A DNA stretch of 64,000 bases from Actinomadura barringtoniae (GCF_017573505.1 NZ_JAGEOJ010000027.1:62001-126000); one strand, 5' to 3'. Positions 33,061 to 41,799 are shown, counted from the first letter of the stretch. Numbers and translations: made by a program. Notes: generated from the sequence alone by a model not told the origin.

Positions 33061-34254
33061 GTGTCTCGAACCGACGATCTGCGGGCGATGTCCGAGGAGC
33101 ACAGCGCGCACAACTACCACCCGCTCCCCATCGTGATCGCGCAGGCCGACGGGGCCTGGGTCACCGACGTGGACGGCAACCGCTACCTGGACATGCTCGC
33201 CGCGTACTCCGCGGTCAACTTCGGGCACTGCAACCCGCGGCTGACCGAGGCGGCCAAGCGGCAGCTGGACCGGGTCACGCTGGTCAGCCGCGCCTTCGAC
33301 CACGACCAGTTCGGGCCGTTCGTCAGCGAGCTCGCCGAGCTGTGCGGCAAGGACATGGTCCTGCCGATGAACAGCGGCGCCGAGGCGGTCGAGACCGCGC
33401 TGAAGACGGCGCGCAAGTGGGGGTACGAGGTCAAGGGCGTACCCGCCGGCCAGGCCAACATCATCACCTTCGAGGGCAACTTCCACGGCCGTACGACCAC
33501 GATCGTGAGCTTCTCGACCGACCCGGACGCCAAGGACTCGTTCGGCCCGTACACGCCGGGGTTCCGCACGGTGCCCTACGGCGACGTCGAGGCACTGAAG
33601 GCCGCGATGGACGGCTCCACGGTCGGCGTGCTGGTCGAGCCGATCCAGGGCGAGGCCGGGGTGAACGTGCCGCCGAGCGGGTTCCTGAAGGCCGTCCGCG
33701 AGCTGTGCACGGCGAACGGCACGCTGATGATCGCCGACGAGATCCAGTCCGGCCTCGGCCGCACCGGCACCACGTTCGCGTGCGACCACGAGGGCGTCGT
33801 GCCGGACGTCTACATCCTCGGCAAGGCGCTCGGCGGCGGCATCATGCCGGTGTCGGCCGTGATCGCCGACCGTGACGTGCTCGGCGTGTTCAAGCCGGGC
33901 CAGCACGGCTCGACGTTCGGCGGCAACCCGCTGGCCTGCGCGATCGCGCGCGAGGTCATCGCGATGCTGAGGACCGACGAGTTCCAGGCGCGTTCGCGCG
34001 AGCTGGGCGCGCACATGCACGAGCGGCTCGGGCGGCTGCCGAGCGACCAGGTGCGCGAGGTGCGGGGCCGCGGGCTGTGGGCCGGCATCGAGCTGCACGG
34101 CAAGGCCCGGCCGGTCAGCGAGCGGCTCATGGAGCTCGGCGTGCTGGCCAAGGAGACGCACGAGACCACGATCCGGCTCGCCCCGCCGCTGGTGATCAGC
34201 CGCGAGGACCTGGACTGGGCGCTGGACCAGCTGGAGATCGCCCTGAAGGGCTGA
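33061..34254 (+). CDS. rocD: ornithine aminotransferase
   Basis: 397 aa, class-III PLP aminotransferase of full family length; GTG 33061 follows AAGGAG. Landmarks are AHNYHPLPIVIAQADG, MNSGAEAVETALKTARKWG, EGNFHGRTTTIVSFS, ADEIQSGLGRTG and the PLP lysine in YILGKALGGGIMPVSA, with GSTFGGNPLACAIA close by. These match ornithine-oxo-acid transaminases, which make glutamate-5-semialdehyde from ornithine for arginine catabolism or proline synthesis. An Lrp regulator is divergent; a strong hairpin follows. No arginase gene is adjacent. Confidence 0.93.
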   Translation: MSRTDDLRAMSEEHSAHNYHPLPIVIAQADGAWVTDVDGNRYLDMLAAYSAVNFGHCNPRLTEAAKRQLDRVTLVSRAFDHDQFGPFVSELAELCGKDMVLPMNSGAEAVETALKTARKWGYEVKGVPAGQANIITFEGNFHGRTTTIVSFSTDPDAKDSFGPYTPGFRTVPYGDVEALKAAMDGSTVGVLVEPIQGEAGVNVPPSGFLKAVRELCTANGTLMIADEIQSGLGRTGTTFACDHEGVVPDVYILGKALGGGIMPVSAVIADRDVLGVFKPGQHGSTFGGNPLACAIAREVIAMLRTDEFQARSRELGAHMHERLGRLPSDQVREVRGRGLWAGIELHGKARPVSERLMELGVLAKETHETTIRLAPPLVISREDLDWALDQLEIALKG

Positions 34255-34275
34255 CGCCGGCCCGCTCCAAGCGAC

Positions 34276-34313
34276 GACGAGGGCTCCCCACAACGGCGTG
34301 GGGAGCCCTCGTC
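34276..34313 (+). terminator. strong hairpin terminator of rocD
   Basis: A 16-bp perfect stem, GACGAGGGCTCCCCAC / GTGGGGAGCCCTCGTC, with a 6-base loop, ending in a T-rich stretch (ATGTTGTGTCG). It starts 22 bases after the rocD stop. Confidence 0.9.
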
Positions 34314-34369
34314 ATGTTGTGTCGTACGTCATCCGTATTCTGGGCGACGAGACGTCAATCCATGTGTAA

Positions 34370-34417
34370 TAGTCTACTTGGACCAAATAGTCCACGCGGA
34401 CTAATCAAGTCGGACTA
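34370..34417. promoter_or_regulatory. PadR operator array upstream of the efflux operon
   Basis: Three 16-bp sites with a 6+4+6 layout: TAGTCT-ACTT-GGACCA (34370-34385), TAGTCC-ACGC-GGACTA (34388-34403, perfect palindrome) and TAATCA-AGTC-GGACTA (34402-34417, overlapping). They precede the PadR gene by 28 bases and are the natural autoregulatory sites for the PadR-MFS operon. Confidence 0.65.
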
Positions 34418-34444
34418 GAAGGCTAGAGGATCAGAAGGCCGACC

Positions 34445-35062
34445 ATGGCGAAACCCCTGACCCCGCTCGCGCTGACGGTGCTGCGCATGCTCTGCGACGG
34501 GCCCATGCACCCGTACGAGATGCAGCAGCGCATCCGCCAGTACGCCTACGACCACGCGGTCAAGGTCACCCATGGCGCGCTCTACAACTCCGTGGATCGG
34601 CTCGCCGCCCGCGGGCTGATCGAGACGGTCGAGACCAGCCGCGACGGCCGCAGGCCCGAGCGCACGGTCTACACCGTCACCGACGCCGGCCGCGGCGCCG
34701 CCCAGATGCGGCTCGCCGAGATCCTCTCGGAGCTGAACGAGGAGTTCCCGCTCTTCGGCACCGGCCTGGCGTTCGTGAACCTGCTGCCGGAGGACGAGGT
34801 GCTCCAGTGCCTGTTCACCCGGCTGAGCAAGTTGGAATTCCTCCTCGCCGGGCATCAGTCGGCCTACGACTCCTTGCTCAAACGAGGCATCCCGCGCCAC
34901 AAGCTCCTGGACATGGAGCTGGCGGTCGAGCACAACCGGGTCGAGCTGGAGTACGTGCGGGGGCTGATCGACGACCTGCAGCACGGCCGCCTGAACTGGG
35001 CGGACGAGAGCCCGACCGCCTGCCGTCCACAAAACGAACTTCGTCATGAGGAGAACTCATGA
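34445..35062 (+). CDS. PadR-family transcriptional regulator of an efflux operon
   Basis: 205 aa. Winged helix in residues 1-80: PLTPLALTVLRMLCDGPMHP, GALYNSVDRLAARGLIETVE and the wing RRPERTVYTVTDAG. A C-terminal dimerisation domain follows. The gene overlaps the downstream MFS gene by 4 bases (ATGA), so the two are coupled. A triple operator sits just upstream. The arrangement matches LmrA/PadR-type control in which a drug relieves repression of its own exporter. Confidence 0.9.
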   Translation: MAKPLTPLALTVLRMLCDGPMHPYEMQQRIRQYAYDHAVKVTHGALYNSVDRLAARGLIETVETSRDGRRPERTVYTVTDAGRGAAQMRLAEILSELNEEFPLFGTGLAFVNLLPEDEVLQCLFTRLSKLEFLLAGHQSAYDSLLKRGIPRHKLLDMELAVEHNRVELEYVRGLIDDLQHGRLNWADESPTACRPQNELRHEENS

Positions 35063-36666
35063 GTAAATGGCGTGGCAACCCGTGGGCGATCCTGCTCACC
35101 CTGTCCCTCGGGTTCTTCATGACCTTGCTCGATCTGACGATCGTGAACGTCGCGATCCCCAACATGATCGAGAAACTGCCCGCCACCCTCGACCAGGTGC
35201 TGTGGGTGAACAACGCCTACATCCTGGTGCTGGCGGTCCTGCTGATCACGGCGGGCCGGCTCGGTGACCTGTGGGGCAAGAAGAACCTGTTCATCGCGGG
35301 CGTGGTGCTGTTCACGCTGGCCAGCCTCGCGTGCGGCATCGCGCAGGGCCCGGGCCAGCTGATCGCGGCCCGCGCGGTCCAGGGTCTCGGCGCGGCGATG
35401 CTGATGCCGCAGACCATGTCGATCATCATCGACACCTTCCCGCCGCAGCGGCGCGGGGCGGCGCTCGGCGTCTGGGGCGCGGTCGCGGGCGTGTCGACCG
35501 TCGCCGGGCCGACCGTCGGCGGCCTGCTGGTCACCAGCTTCGACTGGCGGTGGATCTTCTTCGTCAACCTGCCGATCGGCATCCTGGTCGTCGCGATGGC
35601 GATCCCGATCCTGCCCGGCGCCGCCCGTACCGTACGGCACCGCTTCGACATCGTCGGCGTGATCCTCGCCTCGGCCGCGCTGTTCTGCCTCACCTTCGCG
35701 CTCACCGAGGGCCAGAAGTACGAGTGGAACGGCTGGATCTGGGGCCTGATCGGCGTCTCGGCCGTGCTGTTCGTGATCTTCCTGCTGCACCAGCGCACGC
35801 AACAGGCGAACGAGCCGCTGGTCCCGTTCGCGCTGTTCAAGGACCGCAACTTCTCGATCCTCAACTTCGTCGGCGCGGCCGTGTCGGTCGGCATGATCGG
35901 CATGTTCCTGCCGATGAACATCTACCTGCAGTCGGTCGAGGGCTTCAGCGCGCTCAAGGCGGGCCTGGTGATGGCGCCCGCGTCGATCGTGTCGATGTTC
36001 CTCGCCCCGGTCGCCGGACGCCTGTCGGACAAGGTCGGCGGCAAGTTCATCCTGATGGGCGGGCTGACGCTGTACGCGATCGGCACGCTCTGGCTGATCC
36101 TGGTCGCCGACGTCGGCACCAGCTGGGTGACCTTCCTGCCCGCGTTCATCGTGATGGGCGCCGGCATCGGCGGCGTGTTCGCGCCGATGGCCACCGAGGC
36201 GATGCGGAACGTGCCACCCCGGCTGGCGGGCGCCGCGTCCGGCGTCAACAACACGATCCGCCAGGTCGGTTCGGCGCTCGGCACGGCCGCGGTCGGCGCG
36301 GTCATGCAGAACCAGCTGGCCTCCTCGCTCAAGGAGCAGGCGACCGACCGTTCCACGGCGCTGCCCGCCGGGGCGCGCGAACCGTTCATCAAGGGCTTCG
36401 CCGAGGCCGCCAAGAAGGGCGTGGAGTTCGGCGGCCCGTCGAACATGAAGGCACCGCCCGGCACCTCCCCGGACGTCGCCCAGCAGCTCGCCGCGCTCGG
36501 CAAGCAGGTCTTCTCGCACGGGTTCGTGGACGCGATGAAGCCGACCATGCTGCTGCCGGTGGTGGTCGTCCTGGTGGCCGCCGCGGCCTGCTTCGGAGTC
36601 CGCAAGTACCGTCCGCCGACATCGACGGACACCCCCGAGTCGGCCGCCGCGGCCCACGCGGGCTGA
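35059..36666 (+). CDS. MFS multidrug efflux transporter (DHA2, 14 TMS)
   Basis: 535 aa. The N-terminal signature is WAILLTLSLGFFMTLLDLTIVNVAIP, the DHA2 motif D1 (LDxTIVNVAIP). Motif A is AGRLGDLWGKKNLFIAG, and motif C-like VSTVAGPTVGGLLV marks drug:H+ antiporters. About 14 hydrophobic segments fit the EmrB/QacA type. It shares an operon with a PadR repressor and so most likely exports a toxic compound using the proton gradient. The tail after residue 500 is short and charged. A 20-bp repeat array follows the stop. Confidence 0.9.
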   Translation: MSKWRGNPWAILLTLSLGFFMTLLDLTIVNVAIPNMIEKLPATLDQVLWVNNAYILVLAVLLITAGRLGDLWGKKNLFIAGVVLFTLASLACGIAQGPGQLIAARAVQGLGAAMLMPQTMSIIIDTFPPQRRGAALGVWGAVAGVSTVAGPTVGGLLVTSFDWRWIFFVNLPIGILVVAMAIPILPGAARTVRHRFDIVGVILASAALFCLTFALTEGQKYEWNGWIWGLIGVSAVLFVIFLLHQRTQQANEPLVPFALFKDRNFSILNFVGAAVSVGMIGMFLPMNIYLQSVEGFSALKAGLVMAPASIVSMFLAPVAGRLSDKVGGKFILMGGLTLYAIGTLWLILVADVGTSWVTFLPAFIVMGAGIGGVFAPMATEAMRNVPPRLAGAASGVNNTIRQVGSALGTAAVGAVMQNQLASSLKEQATDRSTALPAGAREPFIKGFAEAAKKGVEFGGPSNMKAPPGTSPDVAQQLAALGKQVFSHGFVDAMKPTMLLPVVVVLVAAAACFGVRKYRPPTSTDTPESAAAAHAG

Positions 36667-36669
36667 TCA

Positions 36670-36758
36670 AGGCCGATCCGGGCCGACCCAGGTCGATCCG
36701 GGCCGACCCAGGTCGATCCGGGCCGACCCAGGTCGATCCGGGCCGGCCCGGGCCGATC
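36670..36758. repeat. 20-bp tandem repeat in a convergent intergenic gap
   Basis: Three exact 20-bp units (GGCCGACCCAGGTCGATCCG at 36681, 36701 and 36721), flanked on both sides by partial units. The repeat fills the gap between the MFS gene and the flavin reductase stop. It is GC-rich and folds in several alternative ways, so it may stop transcription. The stop codon of the reductase lies at its edge. Confidence 0.85.
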
Positions 36759-37305
36759 ATGTGATGGTGCGGTAGCGGCCCTCGTAGTACACGAGGGCCG
36801 TTCCCTCCGGATCCGGAACGTCGAGGCTGAGCACCTCGCCGACCACGATGGTGTGATCACCGGCCTCGTGGACGGCGTGGGTCCGGCACTCCAGCGCCGC
36901 CACCGCGCCGGTGAAGATCGCCGCGCCGGTGGCGGCGCCGCGCTTGTACGGCCAGCCCTCCAGCTGGCCGTCCAGCGTCCGCCCCCGGGTGGCGAACCAC
37001 TGCGAGGCGTCCTGCATGTCGGAGGTCAGCACCGAGACGCCCCACAGCTCGCTGCCGAGCACGACGTCGTGGAAGCGCGCGATCTTCTCGGCGCAGAACA
37101 GCACCAGCAGCGGCTCCAGCGACACCGACGTGAAGGCGTTCACCGTCATCGCGTGGTCGACGCCGTCCACCACCGTGGTGACGATCGCGACGCCGGTCGC
37201 GAAGCGGCCGACCACCTGCCGGTAGAGCGCCGCGTCGACGCCCTCGGGCAGGGATCCCGCCGGAGGTTCCGGGGAGAGGGGCTCAGTGCTCACAACGCCC
37301 AACAC
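36757..37305 (-). CDS. flavin reductase family protein
   Basis: 182 aa. The flavin-reductase-like split barrel is clear: QVVGRFATGVAIVTTV, DHAMTVNAFTSVSLEPLLVLFCAEK, and FAVSVL-type WGVSVLTSDM. The end has HEAGDHTIVVGEVLSLDV and YYEGRYRTI, with the GDH motif for NADH binding. It should reduce FMN or FAD for a partner monooxygenase. No oxygenase is adjacent, so the partner is elsewhere. It lies two bases from the next minus-strand gene, so they are probably co-transcribed. The start could be a GTG four codons later. Confidence 0.88.
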   Translation of the reverse strand: MLGVVSTEPLSPEPPAGSLPEGVDAALYRQVVGRFATGVAIVTTVVDGVDHAMTVNAFTSVSLEPLLVLFCAEKIARFHDVVLGSELWGVSVLTSDMQDASQWFATRGRTLDGQLEGWPYKRGAATGAAIFTGAVAALECRTHAVHEAGDHTIVVGEVLSLDVPDPEGTALVYYEGRYRTIT

Positions 37306-37306
37306 C

Positions 37307-37951
37307 CTACCCGCGGGTACGACCGGCGCCCCCGGTGAGCCACTCGCCCGGCTGGCGCTTCACCGGGACCAGCGCCACCGCGATCACCCCGGCCACCAGG
37401 CCGCCGATCAGGTAGACGTAGCCCGGCGTGGTGCCCGGCACGACCAGGTCACCCTCGGGCCGCCGTTGTGACATGAGGAACACCACGGCCGTCCAGGTCA
37501 GCAGCGGGATGACCGCGCCCATCCGGCCGCCCATCCCGAAGCCCGCCAGCCTGACCAGCCCGAAGTTGACCACGACCAGCGCGACGGCCGCGACCGGGAT
37601 CGAGCTGGAGCCGACCGTCCAGTCCTGGGCGAACGAGCCGATCAGCCCGACCACGGCCCCCAGCAGCGCCAGCGCCCCATAGGCCGCGCCGCCGACGAAG
37701 GCCTCCACGCGCGGATTGGGTTCCTTGGGCTCCGCGATCACCACCGGCACAGCGTCCTGTCCGGCCGCGTGCGCGGCGTCCACAGGCGCAACGGCGTCAG
37801 CGGGCTTGGCGTCGACGGGCCTGGCGTCTGCGGGGGCAACGGCGTCTGCGGGCTTGGCGTCTGTGCTGTCGGCCTGCTTGGACGGGCCTGTTCCGGTGGC
37901 GGCGTCGTCCTTCTTGGCCAGCGACAGCCGGGCGTCCTCGTCCTTGTCCAC
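37307..37951 (-). CDS. multi-span membrane protein with Ala/Asp repeat N-terminus
   Basis: 214 aa. The first 75 residues are cytoplasmic and repetitive (KPADAVAPADARPVDAKPADAVAPVDAAH contains three similar units). The rest has four or five transmembrane helices: FVGGAAYGALALLGAVVGLIG, IPVAAVALVVVNFGLVRL, MGAVIPLLTWTAVVFLM and YVYLIGGLVAGVIAVALVPV. The layout resembles the small DUF6113-type membrane proteins found next to mshB in actinomycetes; this identification is tentative. It lies just downstream of the mshB terminator. Confidence 0.75.
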   Translation of the reverse strand: MDKDEDARLSLAKKDDAATGTGPSKQADSTDAKPADAVAPADARPVDAKPADAVAPVDAAHAAGQDAVPVVIAEPKEPNPRVEAFVGGAAYGALALLGAVVGLIGSFAQDWTVGSSSIPVAAVALVVVNFGLVRLAGFGMGGRMGAVIPLLTWTAVVFLMSQRRPEGDLVVPGTTPGYVYLIGGLVAGVIAVALVPVKRQPGEWLTGGAGRTRG

Positions 37952-37974
37952 GATCGTCAGGGTACCGAGCCGCC

Positions 37975-38043
37975 AGGGCGCGTCTCAAAGTCGGCGGCCG
38001 TAGCGAGCGGCGCGGTAGGCCGGCTGACTTTGAGCCGCGCCCT
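37975..38043 (-). terminator. long hairpin overlapping the mshB stop codon
   Basis: The arms AGGGCGCG-t-CTCAAAGTC (37975-37992) and GACTTTGAG-c-CGCGCCCT (38026-38043) pair with one mismatch. The stem continues inward with GGCC/GGCC pairing. The right arm overlaps the mshB stop codon, so it should end mshB transcription close to the coding end. Confidence 0.85.
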
Positions 38044-38938
38044 AGGCCTGATGGGCCGCCGGTTCGGAGAAGAGGCCGGCCTCCCGGCCGCCCGGGGCGG
38101 GCGCGCCGCGCTCGCCGTCCAGCAGGATGAAGTACTCGGTGCCGAACGCCTGCTGGCCCAGGCCGTTCGACAGCGCGAAGAACGGCCCGACCTCGTCCGG
38201 CGCGACCGTCACCTGCGTGCGGTGCGCCCGGAGCGCGGCCAGCTTGGCGGGCAGGTAGGGACGCGCGTCCACGAACGTGGTGATCCGGTCGTCCGGCACG
38301 CCCGAGCCCAGCTCGTCCAGGCCCGCCACGCGGTCGAACGGCAGCTTGGCCTCGCGCATCACGGCGATGGCCCGTGCCAGCACGGTGCGCGGCGTCGCGT
38401 AGGCGTAGAACTTCTCGGCGCGCCAGGGCTCGCCCTCCCCGTACCCGGGGTCGGCGGCCAGCTCGCAGGCCCGCCGGGTGACGCGGTGCGCCTGGATGTG
38501 GTCGGGATGGCCGTAGTTGCCACGCTCGTCGTACGTCACGATCACCTGCGGGCGGACCTCGCGGATGACCTTCACCAGCTCACCCGCGGCCTCGTCGAGG
38601 TCGGCCTTCCAGAACGAGCGCGGATCCTCGTTGGTGGGCGCGCCCATCATCCCCGAATCGCGCCAGCGGCCCGGGCCGCCGAGGAAGCGGTGGTCGGCGA
38701 CGCCCAGCGCGGCGCACGCGGCGGCGAGCTCACCGATCCGGTACTCGCCGAGCCGGTCCTCCTTGTCGGAGGCCAGATGGCGCAGCTCGTCCGGGATGAC
38801 CTCGCCCTCCTCGCCCAGGGTGCACGTGACCAGGCAGACATGGGCGCCCTCGGCCGCGTACTTGGCCATGGACGCCCCGGTCCCGATGGTCTCGTCGTCC
38901 GGGTGGGCATGGACGAACAGGATCCGCGGCTGCGTCAT
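38042..38938 (-). CDS. mshB: mycothiol biosynthesis deacetylase MshB
   Basis: 298 aa, LmbE-type PIG-L deacetylase. It opens ILFVHAHPDDETIGTGASMA, with the HPDDE zinc and catalytic site, and has GNYGHPDHIQAHRV for the third zinc ligand. The stretch LGEYRIGELAAACAALGVADHRFLGGPGRWRDSGMMGAP is specific for MshB over general LmbE proteins. It removes the acetyl group from GlcNAc-inositol in mycothiol synthesis, a thiol found only in actinobacteria. It has its own hairpin and is probably constitutively expressed. Confidence 0.93.
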   Translation of the reverse strand: MTQPRILFVHAHPDDETIGTGASMAKYAAEGAHVCLVTCTLGEEGEVIPDELRHLASDKEDRLGEYRIGELAAACAALGVADHRFLGGPGRWRDSGMMGAPTNEDPRSFWKADLDEAAGELVKVIREVRPQVIVTYDERGNYGHPDHIQAHRVTRRACELAADPGYGEGEPWRAEKFYAYATPRTVLARAIAVMREAKLPFDRVAGLDELGSGVPDDRITTFVDARPYLPAKLAALRAHRTQVTVAPDEVGPFFALSNGLGQQAFGTEYFILLDGERGAPAPGGREAGLFSEPAAHQA

Positions 38939-39003
38939 AGAACACGAGCGTACCCAGATGGGCGAGCCTAACCGTTCCCCGCCCTGCCCGCCGTGACCAG
39001 AAC

Positions 39004-39039
39004 CACGCCCGGCGCGGCCATAAAACCGCCCCGGGCGTG
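39004..39039 (-). terminator. hairpin downstream of the kinase gene at 39110
   Basis: Stem CACGCCCGG (39004-39012) / CCGGGCGTG (39031-39039), with further internal CGG/CCG pairing. The loop region contains CCATAAAACC. It lies 71 bases past the kinase stop on the minus strand. Between them the DNA repeats CGCCGTCAGC several times. Confidence 0.75.
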
Positions 39040-39109
39040 CCGCCGTCAGCCGGAGTCAGCCGCCGTCAGCGACCGCCGCCGGTCTCCGCCGTCAGCCGGC
39101 CCTCCGGCG

Positions 39110-40546
39110 TCAGCCGCTGCCGGTGCCGCCGCCGTTGGCCGCGCCGCCGCCGTCGGGAGGCGTGCTGCCCCCGCCACCGGGCTTGCCGGTGCTGCCGCCC
39201 CCGCCGTCGGGAGGCGTGCTCGGCTCGGTCGGTTGCTGCGTGGGCTTGGTCGGCTCCTGGGTCGGCTTGGTCGGCTGCTGCGTCGGCCGGGTCGGCTCGT
39301 CGGTCGGCTCGGTCGGCGTGGTCGTCCGGTGGTGGGAACGCGTCGGGGTGTCGTCCGGCGTCGACTCCTCGTCGGACGGCTTCTTCTCCGACGACTGGCT
39401 CGAGTCGGGCGTGGTCGGGGTGTTGCCCTTGTCGTTGCCCGTGTTCGCCATCACCACGCCGACGATCACGGCCAGCACCAGGATCGCGGCGATGCCGGCG
39501 ACGATCGGCCAGCGCGACCGCTTCGGCTCCGGCTCGTAGTAGCGGCGGCCGGGCGGCGGGGTGCCGGGCAGCGTGCCGCCGGGGGGCTGGACCCGCGTAC
39601 GGCCGTCGTAGGCCATCGTCCGGTCGGTGGCGCCGTACGCGACGCCCGCACCCATCGCGGCACCCGCGGCGCCCGCGGCCAGGTGCTCGCCCTCGGCCAG
39701 CATGGTCGTCGCCTGGGCCGGGTCGTCCATCCGCGTCTGCTGCGGCCCGCCGGTGCCGATCAGGCTCATCATCAGCTGCTGCGCGGTCGGCCGCCGCTGC
39801 GGGTCCTTGTTCAGGCACGCGCTGATCAACGCGCGCATCCCGTTTGGCAGGCCCTCCACCGACGGCGGCTCGTGCATCACCCGGTTGATCACCGCGACCA
39901 CGGTGTCGTCGCCGAACGGCGGCGTCCCGGTCGCGGCGTAGACCATCGTGGCGCCCCAGGCGAACACGTCCACGGCCTCGGTCAGCGTCGCCCCGGCCAC
40001 CTGCTCGGGCGCCATGTACGACGGCGTCCCGATCGCCTTGGTCGCCATCGTCTGCCCGGCGTCCAGCGCCCGCGCGATGCCGAAGTCGATCACCCGGGGG
40101 CCGTCGGGGGCCATCAGCACGTTGTGCGGCTTGAAGTCGCGGTGCACGATCCCGGCCTGGTGGATCGCCACCAGCGCCGTCGCCGTCCCGATCGCCAGCC
40201 GCTCCAGGGCGGCGCCGGTGATCGGCCCCTGCTCGCGCACCTGCTTGTACAGCGAGTCCCCGGGCACGAACTCGCTGACGATGTACGGCCGATCGCCCGC
40301 CACCCCGATGTCCAGCGTCTGCGCCGTACAGAAACGGGCGACCTGCTTGGCCACCTGAGCCTCGCGGACGAAGCGGTTACGGGCCGCGGCGTCCTCGGTC
40401 AGGTCGGCCCGGAGCAGCTTGACCGCGACCTCGGTACCGGAGGCGTCCCTGCCCAGGTAAACGACGCCCTGCCCGCCTTCGCCAAGACGCCCGAGCAGGT
40501 CGTACGAACCCAGCCGTTGCGGATCACCCGGCTGCAGTTCCGGCAT
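39110..40546 (-). CDS. membrane Ser/Thr protein kinase with Thr/Pro and Gly-rich ectodomain
   Basis: 478 aa from ATG 40546, preceded by GGAGGAGAGG. Kinase domain residues 10-265: LGRLGEGGQGVVYLG, the lysine in EVAVKLLRA, HRDFKPHNVLM, DFGIARAL, SYMAPEQVAGA. All catalytic residues are present. After a cytoplasmic linker with RTRVQPPGG, one transmembrane helix follows (WPIVAGIAAILVLAVIVGVVM). The outer part of about 110 residues is unstructured: PTQQPTKPTQEPTKPTQ repeats, then Gly/Ser/Pro-rich sequence with no folded domain, unlike PASTA kinases. It may sense the wall through an extended tail. Confidence 0.9.
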   Translation of the reverse strand: MPELQPGDPQRLGSYDLLGRLGEGGQGVVYLGRDASGTEVAVKLLRADLTEDAAARNRFVREAQVAKQVARFCTAQTLDIGVAGDRPYIVSEFVPGDSLYKQVREQGPITGAALERLAIGTATALVAIHQAGIVHRDFKPHNVLMAPDGPRVIDFGIARALDAGQTMATKAIGTPSYMAPEQVAGATLTEAVDVFAWGATMVYAATGTPPFGDDTVVAVINRVMHEPPSVEGLPNGMRALISACLNKDPQRRPTAQQLMMSLIGTGGPQQTRMDDPAQATTMLAEGEHLAAGAAGAAMGAGVAYGATDRTMAYDGRTRVQPPGGTLPGTPPPGRRYYEPEPKRSRWPIVAGIAAILVLAVIVGVVMANTGNDKGNTPTTPDSSQSSEKKPSDEESTPDDTPTRSHHRTTTPTEPTDEPTRPTQQPTKPTQEPTKPTQQPTEPSTPPDGGGGSTGKPGGGGSTPPDGGGAANGGGTGSG

Positions 40547-40605
40547 GGACCTCTCCTCCAAGTACGTACTAGGAAAGCCTTGAGCCTACGCGAGGCCAAG
40601 CGCGG

Positions 40606-40643
40606 TCATGGGTTGTTCCCCGCCTACGGGGAACAACCCATGA
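40606..40643 (-). terminator. strong hairpin terminator of the secreted-protein gene
   Basis: A 17-bp perfect stem, TCATGGGTTGTTCCCCG / CGGGGAACAACCCATGA, with a CCTA loop, 17 bases downstream of the stop at 40660 on the minus strand. Confidence 0.9.
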
Positions 40644-40659
40644 TCTAGCCATCAGTACG

Positions 40660-41799
40660 TCAGGCCCCGTATTTCCAGATCACACCGGTATCCCACACTC
40701 CCTTGTTCCGGGCGTTACCCGTCGCCCACATGGAGCTCGTCCCGGGGACATGGGCCAGCGAGACGACATTGGGCCATTCGCCGGAGCCGCGCGGCGCCCG
40801 GATCCGGGCGGTCACCTTGCCACGGGAGTAGTGGACCAGGTAGTCGTCCCAGGAGCGGGCCCAGAGGCCGCCATGCCCATCAGTGGCGATCTGCCGCAGG
40901 CAGTCCTTGGAATTGACCTTGGCGGTGCGCCACTTCTTGCCGTCCCAGTGGCCCAGGTACGCGCCCGGCATGTAACCGTCCACCATGTTGAACGAGGCGA
41001 CGGAGACCCACGCGCTCTTGGAGCTCGTCCCGTAGATGTCGGAGAAGACCCAGATCCGCTTGGCCGTCAAGCCGAGCTTGGGCTGGGGAATGGTGCGCCA
41101 CTTGCGGCCGTCCCAGTGCGCCAGCGTGTTCTTGGGGGCCGGGGTCTTACGGCCGTCCGCCAGGTTGACCGTTGCCCAGATGTCCTTGGCCGACCGCGCG
41201 TGAATCTCGCCGATCCCCGCGGGCACGGGGAAGGCCTTCCAGTTCTTGCCATCGAAACTCTGCGCGTAAGGCTTGCACCACCAGCGCTTGCACTCGCCAT
41301 GCCCGATCAGCAGGACCTGGCCGCGCGGACCGATCGACGCCGCCTGCGAGATGCCCTGCATCTTGGGGAAGATCTTGCGGGTCCACTTGGCGCCGTCCCA
41401 GTGGACGCCGAATGCCACACCGGTGTCGTGTTCGTCCTTACTCGCGATGCCGAACGCCCAGACGTTGTTCCATGCCGAGGCCGCGACGCGCCACAGCTCG
41501 GCGCTGGGCCTGGGCGCCAGCCCGGCCGGGACCTTGACTTCGGTCCACCTACTGCCGTTCCAGCGCTTCAGCAGCATTCCCGACGGCTCGCCGACCTCCT
41601 GGCTGTAGCCCACGGCCCAGCCCGCCTTGGCGCTGGTGGCCGTGACATCGTTCATGTACGCGTTGTAGCCCTCGGGCAGGGCCGTCGAGTTGGCGATGCG
41701 CCAGCCAGGGGCCGGGGCGGCCTGGACGGCGGGCGCGAGGGCGGCCAAGGCCAGGAGGCCCACCCCGCCTGCGAGCAGCGTTCGGTTGAGGGGGGTCAT
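40660..41799 (-). CDS. secreted beta-propeller-like protein
   Basis: 379 aa. The Sec signal peptide is residues 1-27 (ending VQAAPAPG). The mature protein repeats blade-like units: GMLLKRWNGSRWTEVKVP, GVHWDGAKWTRKIFP, AHWDGRKWRTIPQP and LGHWDGKKWRTAKVN. WDG-x-x-W-x is the common element, each followed by a short WA-containing strand (DIWATVNL, WVSVASF). This is the exported WDG-W repeat protein type common in actinomycetes. No function is established. Confidence 0.78.
   Translation of the reverse strand: MTPLNRTLLAGGVGLLALAALAPAVQAAPAPGWRIANSTALPEGYNAYMNDVTATSAKAGWAVGYSQEVGEPSGMLLKRWNGSRWTEVKVPAGLAPRPSAELWRVAASAWNNVWAFGIASKDEHDTGVAFGVHWDGAKWTRKIFPKMQGISQAASIGPRGQVLLIGHGECKRWWCKPYAQSFDGKNWKAFPVPAGIGEIHARSAKDIWATVNLADGRKTPAPKNTLAHWDGRKWRTIPQPKLGLTAKRIWVFSDIYGTSSKSAWVSVASFNMVDGYMPGAYLGHWDGKKWRTAKVNSKDCLRQIATDGHGGLWARSWDDYLVHYSRGKVTARIRAPRGSGEWPNVVSLAHVPGTSSMWATGNARNKGVWDTGVIWKYGA

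Noticed and set aside
34276..34313. tRNA or riboswitch-like fold after rocD
   Set aside because: A single 16-bp stem with a 6-base loop directly after a stop codon is a terminator; there is no cloverleaf or aptamer core.
39041..39110. CRISPR-like array from repeated CGCCGTCAGC units
   Set aside because: Units are too short, spacing is irregular and there are no unique spacers; it is simple low-complexity DNA after the kinase stop.
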